Source: Plecoglossus altivelis (taxonomy: Eukaryota > Chordata > Actinopteri > Osmeriformes > Plecoglossidae). From it: a DNA stretch of 64,000 nt. The translations under genes and the position numbers were made by a program. Under the pieces are notes generated by a model. It had not been told where the DNA came from and did no database searches. It saw only the letters and a program-made list of their open reading frames with translations. The stretch covers positions 12,673,957-12,737,956 of the forward strand of contig BROE01000013.1 of assembly GCA_036571765.1 (NCBI GenBank), in the 5' to 3' direction. Each line of letters starts with the position of its first letter. Positions within the stretch are counted from its first letter, which is position 1. This document shows, piece by piece, positions 32,825 through 42,562 of this stretch.

Positions 32825-34354
32825 TTAGTCTAAACATTGTAAAGAGGACCTGGGTCTGTGGTTAATACGGGTCCCAAAACTTAGACCATCAATCAAAGCA
32901 TGAGAGTTTCCTAAAATACGGTGCTGGTCCTTTGGCATCCTCAAGAGGAATGTGTACATGGATCCAATCCTCCCAAAGCCAGTCGTCTCCCTCTTGGTTC
33001 TCCACCTGTGGTCCTCTATGGAGTACTCTGTGGTCACCTTGCGGTTCAAGGTGAAAACAGAGTCTGCTATGACCACGGCTGTAAATAGGGCCCCTTTACT
33101 ATTTCCATATTGGCCTGGCATGGCTGTCCACTGGCCAGTAGTGAGATTATAACAGTCCATAACACACAGCAGGAAGTCTTCGCCTGGCCCATTACGCATC
33201 ACGTATAGATTGTCCCTGTGGGCTACCATACAGTGACCGTAGCTCTGGTGACGGACCAGAGTGGTTTCCACAACCCACCTGTCCTGATCTGGCAGATACT
33301 CCTGGATCTCTGTGGCCCCTTTAGACTTCCACAGGCCGATGAAGATCCTGTTCATGGCCTTGGTTGAGACCACAGAGGCCAGAGGGCAGGGGAGGTCTGA
33401 GGCGAAACTCCAAGTTCCAGTAGAAACCCTGTACCGCTCCACACATGCCATGGCTTTCCTTTCAAACTCCCCCCCCAGGGCATAGAGGTAACCCTCGTGT
33501 CCAATCAGAGTGAAGTTGTAGCGGGGCTGCTGGGGGCTGGGGATCAGAGTCCAGGAGTCACTTTCCGGGCTGTAGCAGTAGCCGGTGTCTACAACTTTCT
33601 TGCTGACGTCATGCACCCCTCCAACGATGTACAATTTGTTGTCTAAAACAGTCACTCCTGCCATGGTTGTGCTGGCATTCATGGGTAATTGAGTCAAAAC
33701 TTTCCAGTCTCTCTCCTCTTCGTCCAGGAAGCATACTGTCCTTTGGGAGTCCTGCAGCAGTTCAGTGGTAGGGGAGTGGGTGCAGACCACCATGTATCTG
33801 CTGGGACTGAGGGACTCGATGTATTCCACCAGCTCTTTTGGCAAGGCGCCCAGTTCTTCTCTCAGATCAGAGTCCATGTCTCTGATAAACAGAGCTGCGC
33901 TGTGGGAGAGCTGCCGCTGCCCATAGGTTGCCGCCGTGTGGTACATGAGCACGCAGTTGTCAGAGTTGAGGATATTTATGAGATGTTTAGTGAGGGAGTC
34001 CACCTGGAGGAAAGAGGCACACTCAATGGCTTCGACTATCTCGTCTCCGCTAAGCATGGGCCTCTCCCCGCTCAGGACGCGCAGAGCCATGAGAAAACCT
34101 CCCGCCCCCAGCTCTCTCAGGTGGATCTCCTCCTGCTGGCATTCACGCATTCCTGACTGGAAAAGGGCTCGGAAGTACTCACAGTGTTGAGTGACGAGGG
34201 CTTTGTCCACCACAAAAACCGTCTCATCGACTCTCACTTTGAGGATGTCCATCCCGGCAGGCTGTGGAGGCTCGTAGAGGGCTGGCACCTCCCCATCAGC
34301 CCCTGAGCCCAGACAGCTGCTAGGCTCCATCATCACACCAGCATTGATTTTCAT
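32825..34354 (-). CDS. kbtbd13: Kelch repeat and BTB domain-containing protein 13
   Basis: Single-exon gene, as in human. From the ATG at 34354 the product is 509 aa (human 458). A BTB/POZ domain starts near the second in-frame Met (34252): LKVRVDETVFVVDKAL, YFRALFQSGMRE. A short BACK-like region follows, then about five kelch repeats (KLYIVGGVHDVSKK, YLYALGGEFERKA, RNGPGEDFLLC). In humans it is a CUL3 substrate adaptor in striated muscle that binds actin thin filaments; mutations cause nemaline myopathy 6. The open frame continues upstream to 34492, but that codon is GTG, so it is not the start; 34354 and 34252 are both possible, and human begins near the second. It is divergent from rasl12, 1.4 kb away. 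Confidence 0.93.
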   Translation of the reverse strand: MKINAGVMMEPSSCLGSGADGEVPALYEPPQPAGMDILKVRVDETVFVVDKALVTQHCEYFRALFQSGMRECQQEEIHLRELGAGGFLMALRVLSGERPMLSGDEIVEAIECASFLQVDSLTKHLINILNSDNCVLMYHTAATYGQRQLSHSAALFIRDMDSDLREELGALPKELVEYIESLSPSRYMVVCTHSPTTELLQDSQRTVCFLDEEERDWKVLTQLPMNASTTMAGVTVLDNKLYIVGGVHDVSKKVVDTGYCYSPESDSWTLIPSPQQPRYNFTLIGHEGYLYALGGEFERKAMACVERYRVSTGTWSFASDLPCPLASVVSTKAMNRIFIGLWKSKGATEIQEYLPDQDRWVVETTLVRHQSYGHCMVAHRDNLYVMRNGPGEDFLLCVMDCYNLTTGQWTAMPGQYGNSKGALFTAVVIADSVFTLNRKVTTEYSIEDHRWRTKRETTGFGRIGSMYTFLLRMPKDQHRILGNSHALIDGLSFGTRINHRPRSSLQCLD

Positions 34355-35788
34355 CCCCACCAGAAGCCAAGTGGAAAAATGACACAGACGCAATAACGGC
34401 AACAACCGGAGCACCTCATGTCCATGTGAGAAGCGTTTAGTCAAGGCATTCCTACTAGTCAGGGCAGAGAAGCAGCTCAACTGAACCGTCACTGTCCGGA
34501 GCAGATGTACTTGACTGGCTACCCTCTGTATTTGTATTTCTCTTCACAGCTACAAGAATAGCTGTGTCTATACATAGCCAGGGGACGTGTGGCAGTTCTA
34601 ATACATTATGATCATGACACTCAGCCGGCAGAGAGAACAGTGTTGAGCTGATGAAAGGGGAGACTGTGGCTGTGTGAATGGGGTACATCTCAGTTATGCT
34701 GCTGATTTATGTCTCTTTGTCTATGGCTGACAGTTTTGTGCCAGTGGAAAATTTCAGGGCTTGTCCTTGAGAACAGTTGTAAAAGTTCAACTACAACAAT
34801 AGATTGTTCCCTGAGGTCCCACTTGTTATAGAGACAATGCCATTTCGGTGTCCTTGTCCACAGTGTGGTATTGTGTGACGGTGCTGTGCGATTCTTGGTC
34901 ACAGTCTGCTTGCAGGGTTTTGCAGTTAAAGTACTTAAACAAAGTACAGTCAAACTGAGCTATTAAATTCTTTGCCATGACGTCTTTGGACGTGCCAGTA
35001 TCAGACAGCTACTGCAAACAACCAGCTACAAATAATAAAATCTCTTAACTTCACTGAAGATTGACCAGTCATAGCAGTGGTATGGCCCCCAGGTAAACTG
35101 TGGGCTTATGCAGTAAACAACTCCAGAGTCACATCTCTACACAGGACCAGCTCATCTCTAGTGTTTAAATCACTGCAAAAAAGCACAATATTGGGAGTTT
35201 TATTGAGTCAAAACTTGTAGTTGTAACCATAAATGCACAGGTACAGTATGTGTATAGAATTCCTCTTATCCTGCAAAAAGTATACATTTTTCCTAGCTTT
35301 GATCCAATTGTTTAAATCCACACAGTAATTTCCGGCCATTGTATGTTGACCTTAAGCCAGTCTCCATAAAAGGAGATGCCCAGTCAATCATGTACGTAAG
35401 CAGAAACATTCTTCATCTAATTTTCCTCGATTCCTGAAGTCCACGCCTGGTCCTTTCTTCGGTCGTGCATATCACTTCTCGCACGGTAAGGCAGCACTGG
35501 ATATTTACGAGTCTTCCTGAAACTATTTGGGACGTTTTTTACAACATGGACTATTATCAATTGAAAGGAATTTGACTCGCAATTACGACTCCTGTGTTTT
35601 ACGACTCCGGCAATTTAGAAATATAAAGTTAAGCTTTAGAAATGCATGGATACACTGAAACCATTTTCTCGATACATTTGCAATCGAGGTCGTAGACATT
35701 TGTATTATTATTAAGAAAGATATGTGTTACACTTTCTATTACTTTCCTCGACCAAATTGAGGAGGCGCTTGTAATTCCGTCAACAAGG
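34355..35788. promoter_or_regulatory. Region between divergent kbtbd13 and rasl12
   Basis: Head-to-head intergenic stretch that must hold the upstream sequences of both genes. No coding exon is seen and I cannot defend any single motif. Human KBTBD13 and RASL12 are neighbours in the same divergent arrangement, so shared regulation is possible. Confidence 0.4.
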
Positions 35789-37705
35789 ATGATGTTTGGG
35801 AAGTCAAGGAATTGCAATTTTGCCGCTGTTCCTGAGCGGGGTCAACCTGAGTGTAACGTGGTGGTTCTTGGAGTGATGGGGTCTGGAAAGTCAGGTTTGT
35901 TCAGGTTCTTCTCTGCCAAGTTAATAAAAAAAGCAATGGACGTAAGAAAAACGTAATATCCTCCGATTACATAACAACATAATTGATATCTAAATGTTTG
36001 GCTGAGTCTTATTTGGCAAGGCAGGACAATAATTGTGTTTGTATTCTACAGTTTTCATTGTGGGGGTTTGTTATTACAGAAATCCGACACCAAATGTCCT
36101 GATATATCATGGGAGTGTTTATGTCGGGTTGTTTCTCATGCTCCAAGTGTAGACCCCAGATTTAAAGAGTTTGACAGTCATGTAACGTAAACGCAGAATC
36201 TAAACCGGATGTGTTTTTCTGCTTTGCAGCCTTGACTGTGAAGTTTCTCACAAAGCGCTTCATCAGTGAATATGACCCCAATCTCGGTAGATATGTTCAG
36301 TCTTCATAGGAAAACCACAAAGATGACATATCCTCTTGATTTCAGTTACTGTCTGGACATTCCCTGAAATACATGTTTTATTTTGTCTGACTTCCTAGAG
36401 GATACCTATTCCACTGAGGAGATTATAGACCAACAGCCAGTGGTGGTGAAAGTAATGGATACCGCTGACCAGGTCTGTACAAACATGTTTTACGTGCAGC
36501 CTCCCTCGTAATCTCTCAGTTGAAGACCAAACTGAGTGATCTGCCATGCTGTCTAACTCACTGTAGGATGGTCCTGTGAACTGTGAGCGCTACCTCACCT
36601 GGGCCAACGCCTTCCTGGTGGTCTACAGCATAGACAACAGACTGAGCTTTGAGGGATGCCAGCAGTACCTGCAGACTGTCACCCTGCACACTAAAGCCTT
36701 CCAGCCTGACACCCCCATCATCCTGCTGGGAAACAAGCTGGATATGGAGAGATACAGGTGGGTGAAGCCTTCTGGAGCTTTTAGTGCCGTTTGAAGGGAC
36801 GACCACACAGGGGTCTGTGAGGAGGTCTGGGTCTCTAGTGGTGCAGAATCTCATCAACATCACAACCCAAACACGGGAGGTTAGTGGAGAGTAAGCGTCA
36901 GCGCAGGTCGTATGCTTTATTTCTGGAGATCATGAAGCAGGCTGGGAAGGTCTTTGCTGCTGTTTACTCTGCAGACTAATGTTTAGTGGAGGAAGTCAAG
37001 CAGAGGGGATGAATAGCAGGATTGGGGCTTGATTCTTTCCCTTGATAGTGTATGATATTGTTTAAACTGGGCTTTGTTTGAACGTAGCATACACACACGT
37101 ACCTCATTCACCATTCATGAAGTATCCAGTTTCCATTGTTTTTGTTGAGATGTCTTTTGATGTCAATAAACCTTTTTAGTCGAAGGTTCACGCGTCCAGT
37201 CATATAGTCACCAAGAAGTGTTGATTTCACAAGGTGATGAAATGTGTACATAATAATGACCATTCTCCAAAATGATAGATGTGTTCTTTACAACTCAAAG
37301 GTCACATTCTCTCTCTCTCTCCCTCTCTGTCTCTCCTCTCCTCTCACCTTTTCCCTCTCCTCAACCAGGCAGGTGAGTAACGCCGATGGCTCTGCCCTGG
37401 CCTCTCGTTTTGGCTGCTTGTTCTTCGAGGTGTCTGCTTGTCTGGACTACCGCTCAGTGCAGAGGGTCTTCCACGAGGCAGTGAAGGAGGCCAGGCGGGA
37501 GGGGGAGCGCCCCTTACGACCTCTGTACATCAGCGAGGACAAGCCCCTGGTGAGCCTCTCTTCGGCCGCTTCTTTCACCAGCCCCCGCTACACTGAGCTC
37601 CCAGCCCCCACCACCGCCAAGCTGGTGACAGTGAAGTCCTCCAGAGCCCAGAGCAAGCGCAGGGCTCCCACACTCACCCTGCTCAAAGGCTTCAAGATAT
37701 TCTGA
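35789..37705 (+). CDS. rasl12: Ras-like protein family member 12
   Basis: Five coding exons: 35789-35894, 36230-36286, 36399-36472, 36567-36757, 37369-37705. The product is 254 aa (human 266). Ras fold: P-loop GVMGSGKS (split by intron 1), switch I with YDPNLEDTYS, G3 DTAD in place of the classical DTAG, G4 NKLD, and G5 VSACLD in place of SAK. The DTAD change is shared with human RASL12 and other atypical RASL proteins, so it is a family trait. There is no CAAX box; the C-terminus ends in the strongly conserved KLVTVKSSRAQSKRRAPTL then LLKGFKIF. The biological role is poorly defined (Ris/RASL12). An ATG-ATG pair marks the start; the second ATG is used in the human-like alignment frame equally well. 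The 3' UTR begins with an 18-bp tandem repeat. Confidence 0.94.
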
Positions 37706-37896
37706 TGGAGGAGCAGAATATCCTTTTTCCTTCAGGGAGAGGAGGATGATGAAAGGTGTTGACGGATTGGCATGAATTGGGATGCGAAACAAGCATGCAC
37801 TGCATAAACATACAGAGCAGACTGCAGGACTCATGGGATTTATACAGTAGATGACAACCTTGATATGTGATTGGTGCGCATCAAGTTACACTGGCA

Positions 37897-37986
37897 GAGC
37901 CACAGTGTGGACCAGAGCCACAGTGTGGACCAGAGCCACAGTGTGGACCAGAGCCACAGTGTGGACCAGAGCCACAGTGTGGACCA
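37897..37986. repeat. 18-bp tandem repeat, five perfect copies, rasl12 3' UTR
   Basis: Five identical copies of GAGCCACAGTGTGGACCA in immediate succession, about 190 nt after the rasl12 stop codon. Confidence 0.95.
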
Positions 37987-38490
37987 GAGCTTGTGACCTT
38001 TCAGTGAACAAGACCAGCAGCAATGCTACATACCTCCCTGACAGACTTCTTTATACTTTATACTACACTTTTTTGTGTCATAACGAATGCCGATATGTTC
38101 CAATGTGCCTTAGTGGCTAAGACTTCAAAAATTTCATGTTGCAGTTTCACTTTGAATTTGTGACATGATGTTGCCCTCTGATGGTGTATATGGGTAACTT
38201 CATGCAAAACTGAACTTTCTCAAAACCTTTCTACATCTTTGTAAAAATGCTTGTGCACTTTTTTTGTGTCCATGTAATATTGTTCTGCATGTTACTGTAC
38301 CGTACTAAAAAGAAAAGACATGATCATTTTATATTTTATTTCTGTTGAGTAAAAACAGCTATGAGGGGATGCTATCAAGCAGTGATAAATATACAAATCA
38401 TATATATATAACATGTTTAAAAGACTTAAACTAAATTAAAAAGTATTCTTCAGAAGCACTTCCTTGGGTGCTTATTATCAAAGGAGTTTT

Positions 38491-38496
38491 AATAAA
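38491..38496 (+). terminator. Candidate rasl12 poly(A) signal
   Basis: AATAAA, 786 nt after the rasl12 stop codon. Confidence 0.4.
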
Positions 38497-38551
38497 ACGC
38501 ACATAAAATGTTACTTTTCAAGGATTTTCAAGCAGGTAAACTGTCATAGCC

Positions 38552-38557
38552 TTTATT
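38552..38557 (-). terminator. Candidate slc51b-like poly(A) signal
   Basis: AATAAA on the minus strand, about 143 nt after the stop codon at 38700. Confidence 0.45.
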
Positions 38558-38699
38558 AAGTTTGTTATCAGAGTAGGTTTTAAGAATTTTGAATTAACAC
38601 CGTTCTTCTTTACAGAATGTCGTCATGTACTCTGGAGTTACCTAAAAGGTCTCAGGGGAGTTTTGCTTTGCTTTTCCTTCCTTGTCGTCCATGATTCCA

Positions 38700-40624
38700 T
38701 CACTGGCCTTTCTCCTCCATCAGCACTGCTGTCTCGGCCTCCTCCTCCACCACCTCAACCTCTACCTCCTCCGCCTTCTTCTCCACCTCCTCAGTTTCCA
38801 TCACTTCTGTCTCCACCTCTGCCGTCTCAGCCTCTTCTCTCTCCTCCTCCAGTTCGGCTGCAGGTTCAGCGTACATATTGGAGACGTCTCCATTCTTCCA
38901 GGTCACCATGATCTCTCCAGGTTTAAGTCCATCCCCGTTGTCCTGTTGTGGTTTGATCTGCTGCACCATGCACTCTGACAGGGTCCTGACTTGAGCGGGG
39001 GTGCTTTGGGTGGCATTGACCTCTGTGGGCTCTGGGATTAGAGTGATGACCTGGAGTTCTTCACCCTCTGGCCTCTGAGTCAGAGCAGCTGCAGCCTTAT
39101 ACTTGGCTATCTTCTTTCTGTTCCTGTGTGGTAGAGTGAGAGAGAGAGGCGTCATGGAGCTGTCATCAAAAATGATGTGACTGGATGTGTCTCAATCAGT
39201 TCCATGTGGGCATATGTAGTCCATTAAGGATTGTCTTACTTGTTAGCCATAGAGCCCATGCCGAGGAGCAGGCAGCCAAGGAGGAGAGCCGCGAAGGACA
39301 GACCCAGCATCGCAAACTTCCATGGCGTTGCTATGGAGAGACACATGCTACTGAACAAAGACATCTTATCAACCATCCGGAGAGTAAATGTAAGAAAACA
39401 CTGCATGTCCAGGACTTTTCAGAGTCGATCAAAGACGGCTATTGAACTTGCGCCAAGTGTGCACTTAACTTCTTCGAAGACTTAGAGGATAAACCTTTAT
39501 GGCTGTGTGAATTGGTGTAAAACCTTCTTTTATAACCACAACCTTTTATGGTGGAAGGGCTGAGGATTCATCATTAGTATAATGAATGGGAGTGACCTTG
39601 TGAAGTTCCTCCTATCTTAAACTAGTTAACCATGTAAAAAGGAACAACTGGATCCAGAGTCCTGATATATTTGGATCCAAATACCCAAGTGAAGCAATAA
39701 TGAAAAACATTCTGGTTCGGTTTTAAAACATTCAGCACCACGCTCACAGAACACAGCAGCAGCTTCACTTACGGTCCTCCGTGCGATAAAACCATTTTAA
39801 AAACTCTCTCTGTTCCTCAGTCATCATGGCGGCTGCGCTCATCTCCGCTCCCCCCTCCCTCTGCTCAAACTCTTCGTGCTCGCTGGAGGATGCCCTTTTG
39901 GATCCTGTGGAAAGCCAGTACAAACACGTGCACACATCGCAGCTCTGCTGTAACAAGATGGAGGACGACCTTCCACATTTATACTGATGTTTTGTCGTAG
40001 TTTATACAAGGTTTTCTATTCCCATAATAATTGAGTGTCACTCTGATTGTGTGCTGGACTCACTAAGCCTCTCCTGGCAGATATCTCCTTCATCCAGAGA
40101 CCTCCACTTGGACTGCTTGCTCCGGGTTGACAGAGTGAGGCGTCTCCCATCTGTGGACAGCTCTAGAGACAGGTTTCGGCTCATCAGTCTGTTACTCTCA
40201 CAATCCCACAGGAGTTCATTCCCCTCCCTGTCTGCTCCCTCCTCCCCCGCTTCACAGGGCACCGTCTGGACTGGCTGGGCGTGGTAGCCTGACAGGCACC
40301 TGGATGTGACCACACTCTCCAGGATGTTGGGGTCCCTCCAAACCCACTGCTGAAGAGCCGAGTCCAGGCTGCACTTCCTCAGCTCAACCCTGCCTGTTTT
40401 AGAGTCTTCCAGACACAAGCTGTGAACTGTGTTGTGGATCATGAAGCTGCTTGCCCCTGAAAATGTATTGGGACATGTTTGATATTGCACAAACCTAACA
40501 GGCTTTTACTAGTCTGTATAGTCTTATGACCATATGAATCAAGATTAAATGGAGATTATCTATAATAAGGAGCGCTGACAATACCTGGCAGGACAAGAAA
40601 GAGTGCAATCCAACTGTACATCAT
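38700..40624 (-). CDS. slc51b: OST-beta (SLC51B)-like protein with a lectin-type ectodomain
   Basis: Five coding exons, in transcript order: 40624-40585, 40456-40064, 39904-39773, 39330-39240, 39123-38700. All junctions keep frame, giving 359 aa (human OST-beta 128). Exon 1 is a signal peptide (MMYSWIALFLVLPG). Exon 2 (residues about 14-144) is a cysteine-rich ricin B-type domain like that at the N-terminus of the mannose receptor/LY75/PLA2R family: HSLCLED, QQWVWRD, RCLSGY, LLWDCES, SKWRSLDEGDICQ. A furin-type RSKR site (145-148) follows. Exons 3-4 match OST-beta: FLKWFYRTEDPTPWKF, then one membrane helix (about 194-214). The tail is basic next to the membrane, then very acidic (Glu-rich). 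OST-beta partners OST-alpha to export bile acids and steroids. The position between rasl12 and mtfmt equals human SLC51B. A shorter OST-beta-sized form could start at the ATG at 39842 (194 aa). Confidence 0.82.
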
Positions 40625-42562
40625 GTCTGGTTGGGTAAATCTGCATTAAGGAATAACATAAACATTATATCTATTTATTTGTATAACATGTTACAATACT
40701 TCATCCAAAAGAAATACAGAATCCCATTCCAAATTCATAATAAGATGTTTTCCTTTATTTTGACTACTTGATTCACATCAGAGCTTGTTTGCTTAAGCTC
40801 GATCAGGACGTTCATCTCAAGTTATTTGACATTATTCCTGTTCCTGATTCCTTTCCCTGTTTCCTTCAAACCAGAGAGTGGTCTGTTCCAAATTAGTTAC
40901 AGCAGAAAAATGTAGACTGGTCCTGCAGGTGGAATGCTTATCCAAAATACTGCCTTATTTGTGCACCAGTTGAATTTGTACTTCAGATTGCTTTGAAAGT
41001 AGAGATGTGATATCTTCTTAAATGTTATATTTTTTATCTGTGCAACAACCAGTTGCCAACATTGCCAACCAGCACCATCCTTATTAGGTCTTGTAAAGTG
41101 GTGTGGAATCAATAAATAAATAATAAACTGAGAAAATAGACAGAAGAGGAGTAGACGATAAATGTATTTTGATAACTATCTGTGGTCGTCCTATTATGTT
41201 TGTTACCCAAATCTTAAAAAAAAAAAACACGTTCTAACAAAAAAGGCAGATTCTTCTTTTATATAACAGTTATGGCTTTCTAGTGTTTTGTGTCCCATGG
41301 ACACTTACCTTCGGAGGATTCCTTCTCTGACTGGCTGGCATGGGAGCAAGGCTGCACAGAGCATGATTCTACCTGTTCAACATATACCACAGGGACAGAA
41401 AGCTTGCCAAAGTTCAAGGGGGGAGGGGATTGTTTTCATTGCCTCTTGATTCAGAAATGTGGAAGACCTAATGAAATAAGATAGCAGGGAGATTTAACTG
41501 GAGTTTAAGTGTGTCTGTAAACTAGGGTATCATCTGAAAACCTTTGAGCGGTCGCAATATTTGAAGCGATTTTTGAGATACATGAAATGTGAAATCTCTC
41601 AAATTTATTGTTGAATGGATGAATCACATTAAATGCCTCTTTTCATTCTCTGCACAGTGGGAGGTCAGCAAAGCCAAACTACATACCCTTTATTTATACT
41701 ATTCAACTCAACATAGGAACCAGAGCTCAAGCTTTGAATGTGTGATTTGGAACAGTAAGAAGAGCTGGCCCTGTATTTAACAAGGTCTTTGACCAGTTAC
41801 TGTTTAGTCAGCCTAGCTATAACCTTGTAACTGCCATTTAAGGGGATGACAGAAAAAAACAGTCAGTGACTCATCGGTCAAACACCTGGCACATAAGCAA
41901 ATGTCGTAATATTTGAATTTTAAACAAGAAGAAAATACAGGTATTTATTTCTTTATGACAAGAGTGGCTGACAGTGTGAGGTGAATGACACTTGTGTCAT
42001 TTAGGGTATACACAGAGATCGTAGAATTTGAAATTGGCATTATATTGGTGCCAGTATAAAATGCCCTTTGGTAAATGATTATGTTGTAGGCTATGCTTGA
42101 GGATTGTTTTCAATGACAAACAGATGTTTTCGTAGTTGTGATACCCCTCCAGGATGAATAATAAATTCACCATTTTAATCAACATTACAGAGGATCCATA
42201 TATGAATGGTTAGAGACCTACCCAACTTGTTGAAGACTATGTGGATTTGATCACACCGCTGTCAAACCTGTGTTCAATGGAGGTTTTATGACCATGACAG
42301 GTATGACAAAGTACTACCAATGGCCCTGTGGACCGTGTGTTAAAATACTTGCTTACACTCGGAATGTATTTCAAGTGGACCGGAAGTAGAAAAAAATGGC
42401 GGCGCCCTTAGAAGGAGTGTCAGATGCAATTACAGCCTGATATTCTAAATTCAGACAACCGATTAATTACATATATTAATCCTGTTGTCGAGTCAGTTAT
42501 ACTGGACAGTTGATATTCCTACTCATGTAATTACCAAGTTATTTGCATTTAGGCTGCTGAAG
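40625..42562. promoter_or_regulatory. Region between divergent slc51b-like gene and mtfmt
   Basis: No coding exon seen. A strong minus-strand donor (GTAAGT, exon edge at 41309) and an acceptor CAACCAG just before the ATG at 40624 suggest a non-coding 5' exon of the slc51b-like gene ending at 41309. An imperfect inverted repeat at 41783-41795 resembles a nuclear receptor IR-1 site. The mtfmt start lies at the right end. Confidence 0.45.
41783..41795. promoter_or_regulatory. IR-1-like (FXR-type) half-site pair
   Basis: AGGTCTTTGACCA matches the inverted repeat AGGTCA-N-TGACCT at 11 of 13 positions. It lies about 470 bp upstream of the presumed non-coding first exon of the slc51b-like gene. Mammalian SLC51B is an FXR target through IR-1 elements. 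A chance match is quite possible. Confidence 0.3.

Larger units (their letters stand above)
37706..38699. other. Tail-to-tail region between rasl12 and the slc51b-like gene
   Basis: No coding exon seen. It contains the rasl12 3' UTR with an 18-bp tandem repeat (37897-37986), a candidate rasl12 poly(A) signal (AATAAA at 38491-38496), and a candidate minus-strand poly(A) signal for the slc51b-like gene (TTTATT at 38552-38557). Confidence 0.5.

Noticed and set aside
34355..34492. Upstream extension of the kbtbd13 frame
   Set aside because: The first codon at 34492 is GTG and the added residues have no similarity to the family; the first ATG is at 34354.
38663..38978. Proline- and serine-rich + strand frames opposite the slc51b-like last exon
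   Set aside because: Antisense shadow of the Glu-rich tail codons.
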